This document shows positions 28,774 to 36,908 of a stretch of 64,000 nucleotides of DNA, in pieces. The notes beneath the pieces were generated by a model that was not told the origin of the DNA, made no database searches, and saw only the letters and a program-made list of their open reading frames with translations. The DNA comes from Campylobacter sp. RM16704 (GTDB lineage Bacteria; Campylobacterota; Campylobacteria; Campylobacterales; Campylobacteraceae): NCBI RefSeq assembly GCF_000816245.1, contig NZ_CP007769.1, forward strand, positions 60,464-124,463. Reading direction: 5' to 3'. Numbering within the stretch: position 1 is the stretch's first letter; each line of letters opens with the position of its first letter. Both the position numbers and the translations under genes were made by a program.

Positions 28774-28807
28774 CAATATTTTTGAAAAGATTCACTGACT
28801 ATATCGA
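28774..28807 (+). repeat. 34-bp inverted repeat, left copy
   Basis: This 34-base sequence is the exact reverse complement of 33136-33169. Weaker similarity continues outward toward the hairpins and inward for about 15 bases (a shared AAAAAACTTTA). The two copies bracket a 4.4-kb block containing an NYN gene, flgE and a zeta-like gene. No transposase or integrase is present. Confidence 0.95.
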
Positions 28808-28882
28808 GTAAATTTTAAAAAACTTTACAAAATTTTTACAAATGTCTTTTTGAAAAGTTATAGCAATTTTAATTTATTATGT

Positions 28883-28888
28883 TATAAT
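28883..28888 (+). promoter_or_regulatory. -10 element for the NYN-domain gene
   Basis: A perfect TATAAT in GTTATAATAAATC would start transcription near 28895. That is just before the stem of the 28901-28951 hairpin, so the mRNA would begin almost directly with that structure. It lies inside the inverted-repeat-bounded block, making the block transcriptionally self-sufficient. Confidence 0.55.
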
Positions 28889-28900
28889 AAATCATCATTG

Positions 28901-28951
28901 CATAGCGAGAAGTCGTCTAGCCATTTATTTTTAGATTGACATCTCGTTATG
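28901..28951 (+). promoter_or_regulatory. Strong 5' leader hairpin of the NYN-domain gene
   Basis: Bases 28901-28910 pair with 28942-28951 over 10 bp including one G-T wobble. After a single A/A mismatch, 28912-28914 pair with 28938-28940, and further pairs continue with a bulge. It precedes the AGGA ribosome-binding site at 28959. No T-run follows, so it is not a terminator. It may stabilise the mRNA, regulate it, or be a cleavage site. Confidence 0.6.
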
Positions 28952-28966
28952 TATAGTAGGACTTTT

Positions 28967-29689
28967 ATGAATAATTTTAGTGAAGATATAAACTTTTCTG
29001 TTATACAGCCTAGAAAAACTGCTGTTTTGGTAGATTTATCCTTTTTTATAGAAAGATATAATACTTTAAAACATATCAAAGATATGACTCCTGAAGAACT
29101 AGCAAAACGATTAAAAGATTATGTGTTTGAGTCTGTTAGAAGAAATAAAGATTATTTATATAGAGTGTATATTTATGATTGTGAGCCATTAAATAAAAAT
29201 GTTCCTATGCCACCTATAGAAAAAACAGATAAATCATTAAATCTTGGAAAAACTGATACTTTTAAATTTAGAACTAGTTTGTTGGATTGTCTAAGACAAC
29301 AGCCGTATTTTGCTGTAAGATTGGGTGAGATTGATGAAAATAGTTTTCAATGGAAAATCAAAGATTATAAAAAATTTAAACAGCTTTTGCAAAAAGAAAT
29401 AGAAATTGATAGCTTAACTGCCGATGATTTTGTTTTAGATATCAGACAAAAAGGCGTTGATATGAAAATAGGATTAGATATTGCTACTTTATCTATAAAA
29501 AAACAAATCGAAAAAATCATTCTTATTACCGCAGATAGTGATTTTATACCAGCTATAAAACACGCAAGAAAAGAAGGGGTCATTGTCCAACTAGACCCTA
29601 TGAGAGTTTCAAATTCTCAAATGAAAAAAGGTTTATTAGAGCATATAGACATTCTCTCATCAGTCTTTAAAAATACCAACAATCCTTAA
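28967..29689 (+). CDS. NYN-domain (PIN-like nuclease fold) protein, LabA/DUF88 type
   Basis: The 240-residue protein has the NYN pattern of scattered acidic residues. These are AVLVDLSFF near the N-terminus, GVDMKIGLDIATLS in the middle, and ILITADSDFIPAIKHARKEG toward the end. This is a PIN-like fold found in RNA-processing nucleases. The start at 28967 was chosen over an in-frame ATG at 28949 because AGGA precedes it and the upstream ATG lies in a hairpin stem. Target RNA is unknown. It is followed by flgE in the same orientation with a separate promoter. Confidence 0.82.
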   Translation: MNNFSEDINFSVIQPRKTAVLVDLSFFIERYNTLKHIKDMTPEELAKRLKDYVFESVRRNKDYLYRVYIYDCEPLNKNVPMPPIEKTDKSLNLGKTDTFKFRTSLLDCLRQQPYFAVRLGEIDENSFQWKIKDYKKFKQLLQKEIEIDSLTADDFVLDIRQKGVDMKIGLDIATLSIKKQIEKIILITADSDFIPAIKHARKEGVIVQLDPMRVSNSQMKKGLLEHIDILSSVFKNTNNP

Positions 29690-29745
29690 TCACACGATTA
29701 TCACTTTGTATTTATATGTAATTTTTATTACAAATATCTTCATTT

Positions 29746-29763
29746 TTGGAACACTTATTGCTT
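29746..29763 (+). promoter_or_regulatory. Sigma-54 promoter of flgE
   Basis: GG at 29748-29749 and GC at 29760-29761 stand exactly 10 bases apart in a TTGGAAC-N5-TTGCTTT context, close to the sigma-54 consensus. It lies about 65 bases before the flgE start. Middle flagellar genes, including the hook gene, are sigma-54 dependent in Campylobacter, which supports the call. Confidence 0.85.
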
Positions 29764-29827
29764 TTATCTTGGCAAGCAATAGAAATTGTGAAATATCACA
29801 AAGCAATATTTTTTAAAGGATTTAATT

Positions 29828-32302
29828 ATGATGAGATCTCTTTGGGCTGGAGTTTCAGGACTTCAGGCACATCAATATGCAATGGATGTAGAAGGTAACA
29901 ACATAGCCAATGTTAATACATTTGGTTTTAAGTATTCTCGTGCAGATTTTTCTACGCTTATGAGTCAAACTTCAAAGATAGCTACTTCTCCAGATGGGGA
30001 TTTAGGTGGTAAAAATCCTATGCAAGTTGGACTTGGTGCAGGTATAAGTTCTACTACTAGAATTCACTCACAAGGTAATATCCAAACCACAGATAAAAAC
30101 ACAGACTTAGCTATAAATGGAGATGGTTTTTTCATCGTATCAAATGATGGTGGTACTACTCAATTTTTCACTCGCTCAGGAGACTTTAAAACTGATGCGG
30201 TAGGAAATTTTGTAGATAATAACGGCTACACCGTTCAAGGATGGAATTATAATCAAGAAACAGGTCAGATTGATTCTTCTAAATCAGTAGAAGATATAGT
30301 CATCCCACCTGGTATGAGTATGCCAGCTAAACCAAGTACTATAGTAAAACTTGCAGCAAACCTTGATAGTGGTAATACTTTAGGCACAAATGCATCAGCT
30401 AAGCGTCCTATATATGCATTAGATTCTAAGCATGGTCAAAGACTCGATACAGGAACAGCTATAGATGAAAACGATAGAGGTCATACTGAATTTTATACGA
30501 CTTCAAAAAGTGGAGCCCAAGTAACTGAAAAAGGTGTAGATATGGGCGTAGTGTTTAACGCTAAGGGCGAGGGCTTAAATTTAAGAGATGGTCAAGGTAT
30601 TTGGGTAAGCTATAAAGAAGCAAAACATACTTCAAATATCACTATGTATCAAGACTTGCCTACAGAACAAGCTCAAATGCAAGATAATACCCAATATACT
30701 TTTTGGGGTTTTAAAGATACAAATGGAACCCAATACCCTGCTACTTTAGATATTACTATAAATGGGACTCACATTACAGCAACTGGTGTAGGTAGGGAAA
30801 CATTTTTAAATGCTATCAATGCCAAGACAGCAGAAACTGGTGTAGTAGCTTCTATAGTAAATGGTAAGATGACTTTTACTAATGATAATAGCACAGGGAC
30901 TACAGCTAAAACTAAAAATATAAATATAACTGTAAATACAGCAACTACAGCTGGAGCTCAAGTTACAACAAGAAATACTGGAGCTAACACAGGACCTGTT
31001 AATACTCCACCACTTTTAGTTCAAGATGGAACAGCTGATAGAGTATGGCTTGGAACGAATAATGGAGCAACTACAGGTATAGCTAAAACTAATGTCCAAG
31101 TTATTACAGCACATGAGTATATTTATAGTTCAAGCAATGTAGATATAGGAGTTGATCCTAATCCTCAAGCAAATACAGCTGCTAATGCTCATATGCCAAG
31201 TGCTACAGGACAAAGAACTTTCCATACTACTGAAGATTTAAGAGAATTAATGCAAAGAGATGCTAGATTTGCAGTAGATTATGATGGAGATGGACAAATA
31301 GAAAATTATAATACAGGTGGTGTTACAAACGGACAAGATGTTAATATAGGTGTAGAAGTTGTAGTAGAAAGAGATGGTAGATTTAAAATCACTAATCCTA
31401 ATTTAAATAGTGATTCTAAAGATATGACTTTTAAAATTACAGGTTATTCTAATGAAGCTAATAAAATAGCTACGAATGATAAATTTACAAATATCTTTAG
31501 CGCTTTAGATGGAAATTTCAATGCAGGAAATGATGAAAAATATTCTCAAGATATGTATTTATCAGCTCATACTGCAAGTATAGAAATTTTTGACTCATTA
31601 GGAACTAGACACGAAATAACCGTGCAATTTACCAAAGAAACTAAAACAGCAGATGGCGGTGCTGAATGGTCTATCATCATTTCAGTTCCTGAACCTGCTG
31701 AGATTAATTTTAGTGGAAATGGAGCACCTGGTAATATAGTAATAGGAAATTTAAAATTTGGTAATGATGGATCACTTCAAAGCTATACACCAAATGTGAT
31801 TAATTTCACAGGAAATAACGGCTCAAAACCTAATCAAGTAGTAAAACTTGACTTTGGGACAACTGGAGCTTTTGATGGTCTAACAAGCTATGATAAAGAC
31901 TCAGCCACCACTAAACAAGAAACAGATGGTTACACTGGGGGTAATCTAAAGCCAGATGCATTAAGAACTGATGAAAATGGTTATATTTATGGAGAATTTA
32001 CTAATGGTAAAACTCTAGCCTTGGCTAAGGTTGCTTTAGCGTCTTTCCCAAATAATATGGGCCTTGAAGAAATAGGAAATAACCTTTTCAAAACGACAGC
32101 AAATTCAGGAACTCCTACTATAGGACATGCTGGAGAAGGCGGTAGAGGTGGTTTGAAATCTTCTGCGATAGAAATGTCAAATGTGGATTTGAGTCGCTCA
32201 TTAACTCAACTTATCGTTATACAAAGAGGATATCAAGCAAGCTCTAAAACTATCACCACAAGTGATCAGCTTTTAAATACCTTGCTTCAATTAAAACAAT
32301 AA
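29828..32302 (+). CDS. flgE: Flagellar hook protein FlgE (long epsilonproteobacterial form)
   Basis: The 824-residue protein builds the flagellar hook. The N-terminus MMRSLWAGVSGLQAHQYAMD and NNIANVNTFGFK is the rod/hook family signature. The C-terminus ends RGYQASSKTITTSDQLLNTL and pairs with it in the inner tube. The long, threonine/asparagine-rich middle (about residues 180-650) is the surface-exposed part and accounts for a length twice that of enteric FlgE. C. jejuni has a similar long hook protein. It is transcribed from a sigma-54 promoter and lies within the inverted-repeat block. Confidence 0.95.
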   Translation: MMRSLWAGVSGLQAHQYAMDVEGNNIANVNTFGFKYSRADFSTLMSQTSKIATSPDGDLGGKNPMQVGLGAGISSTTRIHSQGNIQTTDKNTDLAINGDGFFIVSNDGGTTQFFTRSGDFKTDAVGNFVDNNGYTVQGWNYNQETGQIDSSKSVEDIVIPPGMSMPAKPSTIVKLAANLDSGNTLGTNASAKRPIYALDSKHGQRLDTGTAIDENDRGHTEFYTTSKSGAQVTEKGVDMGVVFNAKGEGLNLRDGQGIWVSYKEAKHTSNITMYQDLPTEQAQMQDNTQYTFWGFKDTNGTQYPATLDITINGTHITATGVGRETFLNAINAKTAETGVVASIVNGKMTFTNDNSTGTTAKTKNINITVNTATTAGAQVTTRNTGANTGPVNTPPLLVQDGTADRVWLGTNNGATTGIAKTNVQVITAHEYIYSSSNVDIGVDPNPQANTAANAHMPSATGQRTFHTTEDLRELMQRDARFAVDYDGDGQIENYNTGGVTNGQDVNIGVEVVVERDGRFKITNPNLNSDSKDMTFKITGYSNEANKIATNDKFTNIFSALDGNFNAGNDEKYSQDMYLSAHTASIEIFDSLGTRHEITVQFTKETKTADGGAEWSIIISVPEPAEINFSGNGAPGNIVIGNLKFGNDGSLQSYTPNVINFTGNNGSKPNQVVKLDFGTTGAFDGLTSYDKDSATTKQETDGYTGGNLKPDALRTDENGYIYGEFTNGKTLALAKVALASFPNNMGLEEIGNNLFKTTANSGTPTIGHAGEGGRGGLKSSAIEMSNVDLSRSLTQLIVIQRGYQASSKTITTSDQLLNTLLQLKQ

Positions 32303-32308
32303 TCTTAA

Positions 32309-32330
32309 CCCAAGGTTTTAAAGCCTTGGG
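32309..32330 (+). terminator. Hairpin after flgE
   Basis: CCCAAGG (32309-32315) pairs with CCTTGGG (32324-32330) just after the flgE stop codon. It is the first of several hairpins in this convergent gap. The following bases are not T-rich, so termination may need the neighbouring structures as well. Confidence 0.6.
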
Positions 32331-32340
32331 ATCAAGCTTT

Positions 32341-32429
32341 ACAAGGTTATCAAGGTAACCTTGTAATACTTGATAACCTTGAAGCCTTCAATCTATTGCT
32401 AACTCACTTCTTTTGCCTAGGAAGTGAGT
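32341..32429. repeat. Overlapping inverted repeats in the flgE/zeta convergent gap
   Basis: Two mutually exclusive stems share the same 5' arm. One pairs 32341-32349 with 32356-32364 over 9 bp. The other pairs 32342-32354 with 32369-32381 over 13 bp. A further 9-bp stem joins 32402-32410 and 32421-32429. Together with the flgE hairpin, four stems crowd into about 120 bases. No gene is visible between 32303 and 32464. Confidence 0.75.
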
Positions 32430-32464
32430 AGCATAGTTTCATATTGACGAAAGAAAATGAAAAT

Positions 32465-33046
32465 TTATAAACTTGGATTTTTAAAATTTATCATTAATGG
32501 TTCTAGCCATTTGGTGATTTCAAATACTTCTAGTTTGTTGTTTTTAAATTCTAAGAGTTTTTTATAATTTTGAGTATTGTCAAAAATAGTGATGTGATTA
32601 CAAAATTTTGCAATGATGTTAAAATTTTTTAAAGACTCGTGGTATCTTTTTTCTATGAGTTCTTCTTTTATATCGTGTCCGCCCTTAGCCACACGAATCT
32701 TAACTCTTTGCTTTGCTGTATTTGGAGAATCTAATCCTATGTAGTAAAGATTTATAGTGTAAGAATTTTTTTGTAATTTTTTGAATAAAGATAAAATGCT
32801 AGTGCCACAAAGTGTAGTTTCTTGGTTAAAATCATAAGCTTTTTTGATATAGTTTTCACGCATTTTAATGGCTATCCTTGAAGCTCTAAATTGATCTTCT
32901 TGATTTTTCCAATCGCCAAAGCTACTTACGATTTCATCGATGTTGATTCTAAGTCCAAAGTCTTTGTTTTTTTCAAGTTCATTATAATACAAGGTAGTTT
33001 TTCCAGATCCATTAACTCCTGCAAAAATAGTAGCTATTTTTTTCAT
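32465..33046 (-). CDS. Zeta-toxin-like P-loop kinase (orphan)
   Basis: The 193-residue protein starts KKIATIFAGVNGSGKTTLYY, a Walker A motif. RINIDEIVSSFGDW and RASRIAIKMRENYI follow, as does a late RVAKGGHDIKEELIEKRYHE segment. This layout is that of the zeta-toxin/ATPase family, whose known toxins phosphorylate UDP-N-acetylglucosamine. No epsilon-type antitoxin gene is seen on either side. It may be a non-toxic kinase, or its partner may be elsewhere. It converges with flgE inside the inverted-repeat block. Confidence 0.75.
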   Translation of the reverse strand: MKKIATIFAGVNGSGKTTLYYNELEKNKDFGLRINIDEIVSSFGDWKNQEDQFRASRIAIKMRENYIKKAYDFNQETTLCGTSILSLFKKLQKNSYTINLYYIGLDSPNTAKQRVKIRVAKGGHDIKEELIEKRYHESLKNFNIIAKFCNHITIFDNTQNYKKLLEFKNNKLEVFEITKWLEPLMINFKNPSL

Positions 33047-33135
33047 TAATAAAGCCTTTGTTGAATGATGTGAAATTTTAACATAAATTGTTTATAAGTG
33101 TTTTGAAAATAAATATAAAGTTTTTTGAAAAAGGT

Positions 33136-33169
33136 TCGATATAGTCAGTGAATCTTTTCAAAAATATTG
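33136..33169 (-). repeat. 34-bp inverted repeat, right copy
   Basis: Exact reverse complement of 28774-28807. It lies between the start side of the zeta-like gene and the hairpin at the end of the MFS transporter gene. The sequence immediately outside and inside differs at the next base on each side, so the perfect match is exactly 34 bases. Confidence 0.95.
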
Positions 33170-33174
33170 CTTAA

Positions 33175-33198
33175 TTAAGTGCGAGAAATCGCACTTAA
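33175..33198 (-). terminator. Terminator at the end of the Bcr/CflA-type gene
   Basis: A perfect 10-bp stem (33175-33184 with 33189-33198) with a four-base loop covers the last codons and stop of the transporter gene. On the minus strand, a T-rich stretch follows within the adjacent 34-bp repeat. The stem core TTAAGTGC is the same as in the hairpin after hisI. Confidence 0.7.
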
Positions 33199-34416
33199 CT
33201 TTCTTTTTATTTTTTCGAATTTTCTTTTATTGATTAAACTAAGATAAGAAATCAAAGCTAAAAAGGTGCAAATTCCTAAAATAACTGATAAAAGTATAGG
33301 TGTGTTTGCATTTAAAAGACTTACTAAAAATGCCATAAATCCAGCCATAGCAAATTGAGCTGCACCTAAAAGAGCTGAAGCACTACCTGCGTTTTGTTTT
33401 GATCTTGCCATTGCTAAAGTAGTGGTATTTGGCAAGATAAAACCTAAGCTTGCAATGATAAAAAATAAAGGAAGTTCAAAAGCTAAAAATCCAAATTCAA
33501 AAGTGGCTCCTAAAATTAGCAAAAATGCTAAAAAAGCTACACTGATGAAAGCCCTAGGTAATATATAATAAGGCGAATATTTACGGACTAATCTTGCATT
33601 GATATTTGCAAAAACTACAAAACCTAAAGCATTAACACCAAAAAGCACAGCGTATTGTTGCTCATTAAGCTCAAAAATACGAGTAAAAACAAAAGATGAA
33701 CCTGTTAAATAAGCAAAAAATCCTGCAAATATTAAATTTCCACAGAATAAATACACTACAAAACGGCGGTCTTTTAAAATATTTTTATAGCTTTTTAAAA
33801 CTTCTTGGTGATTGAATTTTTTTCCTTGTGTATTGTGGTTACTTTCTTTTAAAACAAAAATTACAAGCAAAAATAAAATAAAACCCAAAATAAAAAGAGT
33901 AAGAAAAATGCTACGCCAAGAAAAAAATTCAAGCAAAATTCCACCAAAAGTAGGTGAGAGCATAGGAGCTAGTGAAGTAAAAACCATCATCAAAGCATAA
34001 ATTCCTGCTGCTTCTTTAAGCTCAAAAATATCATTTACTATAGCTCTTGCTACAACTACACCCACGCAACCTCCTAAAGCTTCAAAAAAACGCAAGGCTA
34101 TAAAAGCATGAATGGAATCAACCAAAACACAGGCTACACTAGAAGAAACAAAAATAAAAATTCCAATATATAAAGGTTTTTTTCTACCATAAACATCACT
34201 TAATGGTCCGTAAAAAAGCTGTCCTAAAGAAAAAGCTATAAAAAAACTTGCAAGGGAAAGCTGAGTGTAAAAAGAATTAGTTTGAAAACTTTTTTCAACT
34301 TCATTTAAAGCAGGTAAATACATATCAGTAGAAAGTGGTGCAATAGATGATAAAAAAGCTAGTATAATAATGAGTTTTAATTTTTCAAAACCTTTAATTT
34401 GTGTGCGTTTTTGCAT
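33175..34416 (-). CDS. Drug-resistance MFS transporter, Bcr/CflA subfamily
   Basis: The 413-residue, twelve-helix protein has the Bcr/CflA opening SSIAPLSTDMYLPALNEV. Motif A is FYGPLSDVYGRKKPLY, and ALGGCVGVVVARAIVND marks helix 4-5. Such pumps export bicyclomycin, chloramphenicol or related compounds. The substrate here is not known. It is divergent from the nfu gene. Its 3' end lies in a hairpin next to the 34-bp repeat. Confidence 0.9.
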   Translation of the reverse strand: MQKRTQIKGFEKLKLIIILAFLSSIAPLSTDMYLPALNEVEKSFQTNSFYTQLSLASFFIAFSLGQLFYGPLSDVYGRKKPLYIGIFIFVSSSVACVLVDSIHAFIALRFFEALGGCVGVVVARAIVNDIFELKEAAGIYALMMVFTSLAPMLSPTFGGILLEFFSWRSIFLTLFILGFILFLLVIFVLKESNHNTQGKKFNHQEVLKSYKNILKDRRFVVYLFCGNLIFAGFFAYLTGSSFVFTRIFELNEQQYAVLFGVNALGFVVFANINARLVRKYSPYYILPRAFISVAFLAFLLILGATFEFGFLAFELPLFFIIASLGFILPNTTTLAMARSKQNAGSASALLGAAQFAMAGFMAFLVSLLNANTPILLSVILGICTFLALISYLSLINKRKFEKIKRKLSAISRT

Positions 34417-34533
34417 AAAAATTTCCTAAAATATTTTTATCATTGTAAGCAAAAGAATTTAAAATAAGCATTAATTTACATTTTTTAAAGGCAAATAAGA
34501 TAAAATTAAACTAAAAATAATCAAGGAAAAGTT

Positions 34534-34809
34534 ATGAATATGCCTTTTAGTGATGAAGAATTAATCGAGCCTGTAAAGGCAAGTTTAGCTAAAACTATGC
34601 ATATTTTAGAAAAAGATGGCGGTGGGCTTGATTTTTTAGGGATTAAAAACGGGATTGTTTATGTAAAATTAACTGGAGCTTGCCATGGTTGTCCAGCAAG
34701 TGGAACAACTTTAAAATATGGTTTAGAAAAGCAGCTTAAAATCGATATACATCCAGATATTACCATAGTAAATTTAGCAGATGGGGAAAGCGAATTTGCA
34801 AAATTATAA
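34534..34809 (+). CDS. NifU C-terminal-domain iron-sulfur scaffold protein
   Basis: The 91-residue protein is a stand-alone Nfu domain. It contains LEKDGGGLDFLGI followed by the cluster-binding GACHGCPAS (CxxC) and the TTLKYGLEKQLK helix. Such proteins carry [4Fe-4S] clusters to target enzymes. The gene order with the following hypothetical gene and murE resembles C. jejuni Cj1639-Cj1641, as recalled. Its end overlaps the next gene. Confidence 0.92.
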   Translation: MNMPFSDEELIEPVKASLAKTMHILEKDGGGLDFLGIKNGIVYVKLTGACHGCPASGTTLKYGLEKQLKIDIHPDITIVNLADGESEFAKL

Positions 34810-35335
34810 AAAAATAGCTATAGAATGTTTTTATAACAAAGATTTTAAAAATGCTAAAATGTATTTTTCTTTAGCATATCAAAAACGTAAAAATAAAAGA
34901 TTATTAACTTTTATAAATATTTGTGATTTGGCATTAAAAAGTCCTGAAGAAGCTTTTGTTTTTTTTGAATTTTTTATGCAAAATTATAAGAATTATAAAG
35001 TAGATAGTGATTTAGAAAAACTAATCAATCTAAGTCAAAGTGTGAAATTTGATGAAGAAAGTGAAGATTTTGATGGTTTAAGTTATCAAGATTTTTTGCT
35101 TAGTGAAGAAAAAGTTGGGTTTAAACAAGCCTTAGAAAATGTTATAATATCTAATAAACTTATTATAAACGATAAAGAAGATTTTGTGGATTTTTTAGAA
35201 AAGCTTTTAGAGCATGGTTATAAAGATATGCTAGTTGCTTATATGGAAGATGTGTCAGCACATTTTTATTCAAATTATAGATTTATCAAGCTTAGCGAGA
35301 AAATCAAGGAATTAAAATATGATAGTAAAGATTAA
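34796..35335 (+). CDS. Hypothetical helical protein between nfu and murE
   Basis: The protein is not recognised beyond its conserved position (like C. jejuni Cj1640). It is 179 residues from a TTG start at 34796, which has GGGGAAAG upstream. An in-frame ATG at 34781 would add five residues but lacks a clear ribosome-binding site. The N-terminus [20 protein letters not shown] looks like a single TPR-type helix pair. The rest is acidic and helical. It overlaps nfu by 14 bases and murE by 17. Confidence 0.75.
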   Translation: MQNYKKIAIECFYNKDFKNAKMYFSLAYQKRKNKRLLTFINICDLALKSPEEAFVFFEFFMQNYKNYKVDSDLEKLINLSQSVKFDEESEDFDGLSYQDFLLSEEKVGFKQALENVIISNKLIINDKEDFVDFLEKLLEHGYKDMLVAYMEDVSAHFYSNYRFIKLSEKIKELKYDSKD

Positions 35336-36602
35336 AAATACTTTCATTTGTGATAATTCTAATGAATGCGAAGAAGATTGTTTTTTCTTAAAAACTTCTC
35401 AAAATGAAAAATTTCTTAATCATGCTTTAGAGAAAAAAGCAAAAATCATTAATGTTGATGAGTGCAAAAAACTTTTAAATATAAATGAAAATATTAAGAT
35501 TGTCGGTATTACGGGGACCAATGGTAAAACAACTACAGCTGGAGCGATTTATTCTATCTTGCTTGATTTAGGTTATAAATGTGCTTTGATGGGAACTAGG
35601 GGTAGTTATATCAACGATAAAAAGATTATTCCAAAAGGCTTAACTACAGCTGCGATTTTACAAACTTTAGAGTTTTTATCTTTAGCAAGTAAGGAAAAAT
35701 GTGAATTTTTGATTATGGAAGTAAGCTCGCATGCTTTGGTTCAAAATCGCATAGAAGGACTTAAGTTTAAAGCTAAAATTTTTACCAATATCACTCAAGA
35801 TCACTTAGATTTTCATCAAAATTTCGAAAATTACCAAGCCGCAAAAGAAAGTTTTTTTACTGATGAGTGTATGAAATTTATCAACAAAGATGCAAAAGCT
35901 ATAAAATTTAATGTAAAAGGTGCTTTTACTTATGGGGTGGAAAATCCAAGTTATTATCATATAAAAGCTTATGCTTTAAAAAATGGCATAGAAGCTGTGG
36001 TAAATTTTGGTAAAGAAAGTTTTATGATTGAATCTTCTTTGGTAGGACTTTTTAATCTTTATAATCTTTTAGCAGCTAGTGCTTGTGTAAATGAGCTTGT
36101 TAGACCAAATTTAAAAGAACTTGAAAAGGCTATTAGTAATTTTGGTGGTATTGAAGGTAGAATGCAAGTGGTTGCAAAAGATGTGATTGTGGATTTTGCT
36201 CATACACCAGATGGTATAGAAAAGGTTTTAGACGCTTTGAAATATCGTGATTTGATTGTAGTTTTTGGAGCAGGAGGCAATAGGGATAAAACCAAGCGTC
36301 CTTTAATGGCAAAAATTGCAAAACACTATGCAAAAAAGCTTATTATCACAAGTGATAATCCACGCTTTGAAGAGCCAATGGATATTATAAATGATATTTT
36401 AAGTGGCATAGAAAAAGATGAAAATGTTTTTGTAGAATGTGATAGAAAAGAAGCTATAAAAAAGGCTTTGAGTTTAAAGACAAAAGATGAGTTTGTAGTT
36501 ATTTTGGGTAAGGGTGATGAAGATTATCAAGAAATTAAGGGTGTAAAGTATCCTTTCAATGATAAAGAAGTGGTATTAGAGATATTAAAAGAAGGAAAAT
36601 AA
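35319..36602 (+). CDS. murE: UDP-MurNAc-tripeptide synthetase MurE
   Basis: The 427-residue ligase adds the third stem-peptide residue in peptidoglycan synthesis. The ATP-binding loop is [13 protein letters not shown]. The substrate-recognition motif is SDNPRFEEP, whose DNPR sequence indicates meso-diaminopimelate rather than lysine. It is shorter than the 495-residue E. coli enzyme because of a reduced N-terminal domain, as in other campylobacters. AAGGA precedes the ATG. Confidence 0.95.
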   Translation: MIVKIKNTFICDNSNECEEDCFFLKTSQNEKFLNHALEKKAKIINVDECKKLLNINENIKIVGITGTNGKTTTAGAIYSILLDLGYKCALMGTRGSYINDKKIIPKGLTTAAILQTLEFLSLASKEKCEFLIMEVSSHALVQNRIEGLKFKAKIFTNITQDHLDFHQNFENYQAAKESFFTDECMKFINKDAKAIKFNVKGAFTYGVENPSYYHIKAYALKNGIEAVVNFGKESFMIESSLVGLFNLYNLLAASACVNELVRPNLKELEKAISNFGGIEGRMQVVAKDVIVDFAHTPDGIEKVLDALKYRDLIVVFGAGGNRDKTKRPLMAKIAKHYAKKLIITSDNPRFEEPMDIINDILSGIEKDENVFVECDRKEAIKKALSLKTKDEFVVILGKGDEDYQEIKGVKYPFNDKEVVLEILKEGK

Positions 36603-36908
36603 ATGTTTGAAAATGTGGATTTTTCTAAAATGGGTGAGCTTTTAACCAAGGCTCAAGAAAAAGCAAATGAGTTAGAACAAGAAGCTTTAAAGAAAGAATT
36701 TAGTGCAAAAAGTGGCGGTGGTTTAGTAAAGGTTAGTGCTAATGGAAAAGGCGAAATTATCGATATAAATATTGATGAATCTTTGCTTGAAGATAAAGAA
36801 TCTATGCAAATTTTGTTAATATCAGCAATCAATGATGTGCTTAAAATGGTAGAGCAAAATAGAAAATCAATGGCTAGTAATTTATTTAGCGGAATGGGAA
36901 TGTTATGA
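36603..36908 (+). CDS. YbaB/EbfC family nucleoid-associated protein
   Basis: The 101-residue protein has the YbaB/EbfC pattern: an N-terminal helix (GELLTKAQEKANELEQEA), the FSAKSGGGLVKVSANGKGEI strand region and a C-terminal helix. Family members form dimers that bind DNA without strong sequence preference. It starts one base after murE stops and overlaps the next gene by 4 bases. Confidence 0.9.
   Translation: MFENVDFSKMGELLTKAQEKANELEQEALKKEFSAKSGGGLVKVSANGKGEIIDINIDESLLEDKESMQILLISAINDVLKMVEQNRKSMASNLFSGMGML

Noticed and set aside
28949..28966. ATG at 28949 as start of the NYN gene.
   Set aside because: It lies in the 3' arm of the leader hairpin and lacks a ribosome-binding site, whereas 28967 has AGGA.
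32465..33046. Reading the zeta-like gene as adenylate or shikimate kinase.
   Set aside because: The P-loop alone would allow this, but the NIDE and late RV..GGHD segments and the spacing fit the zeta family, and kinase lid motifs are missing.
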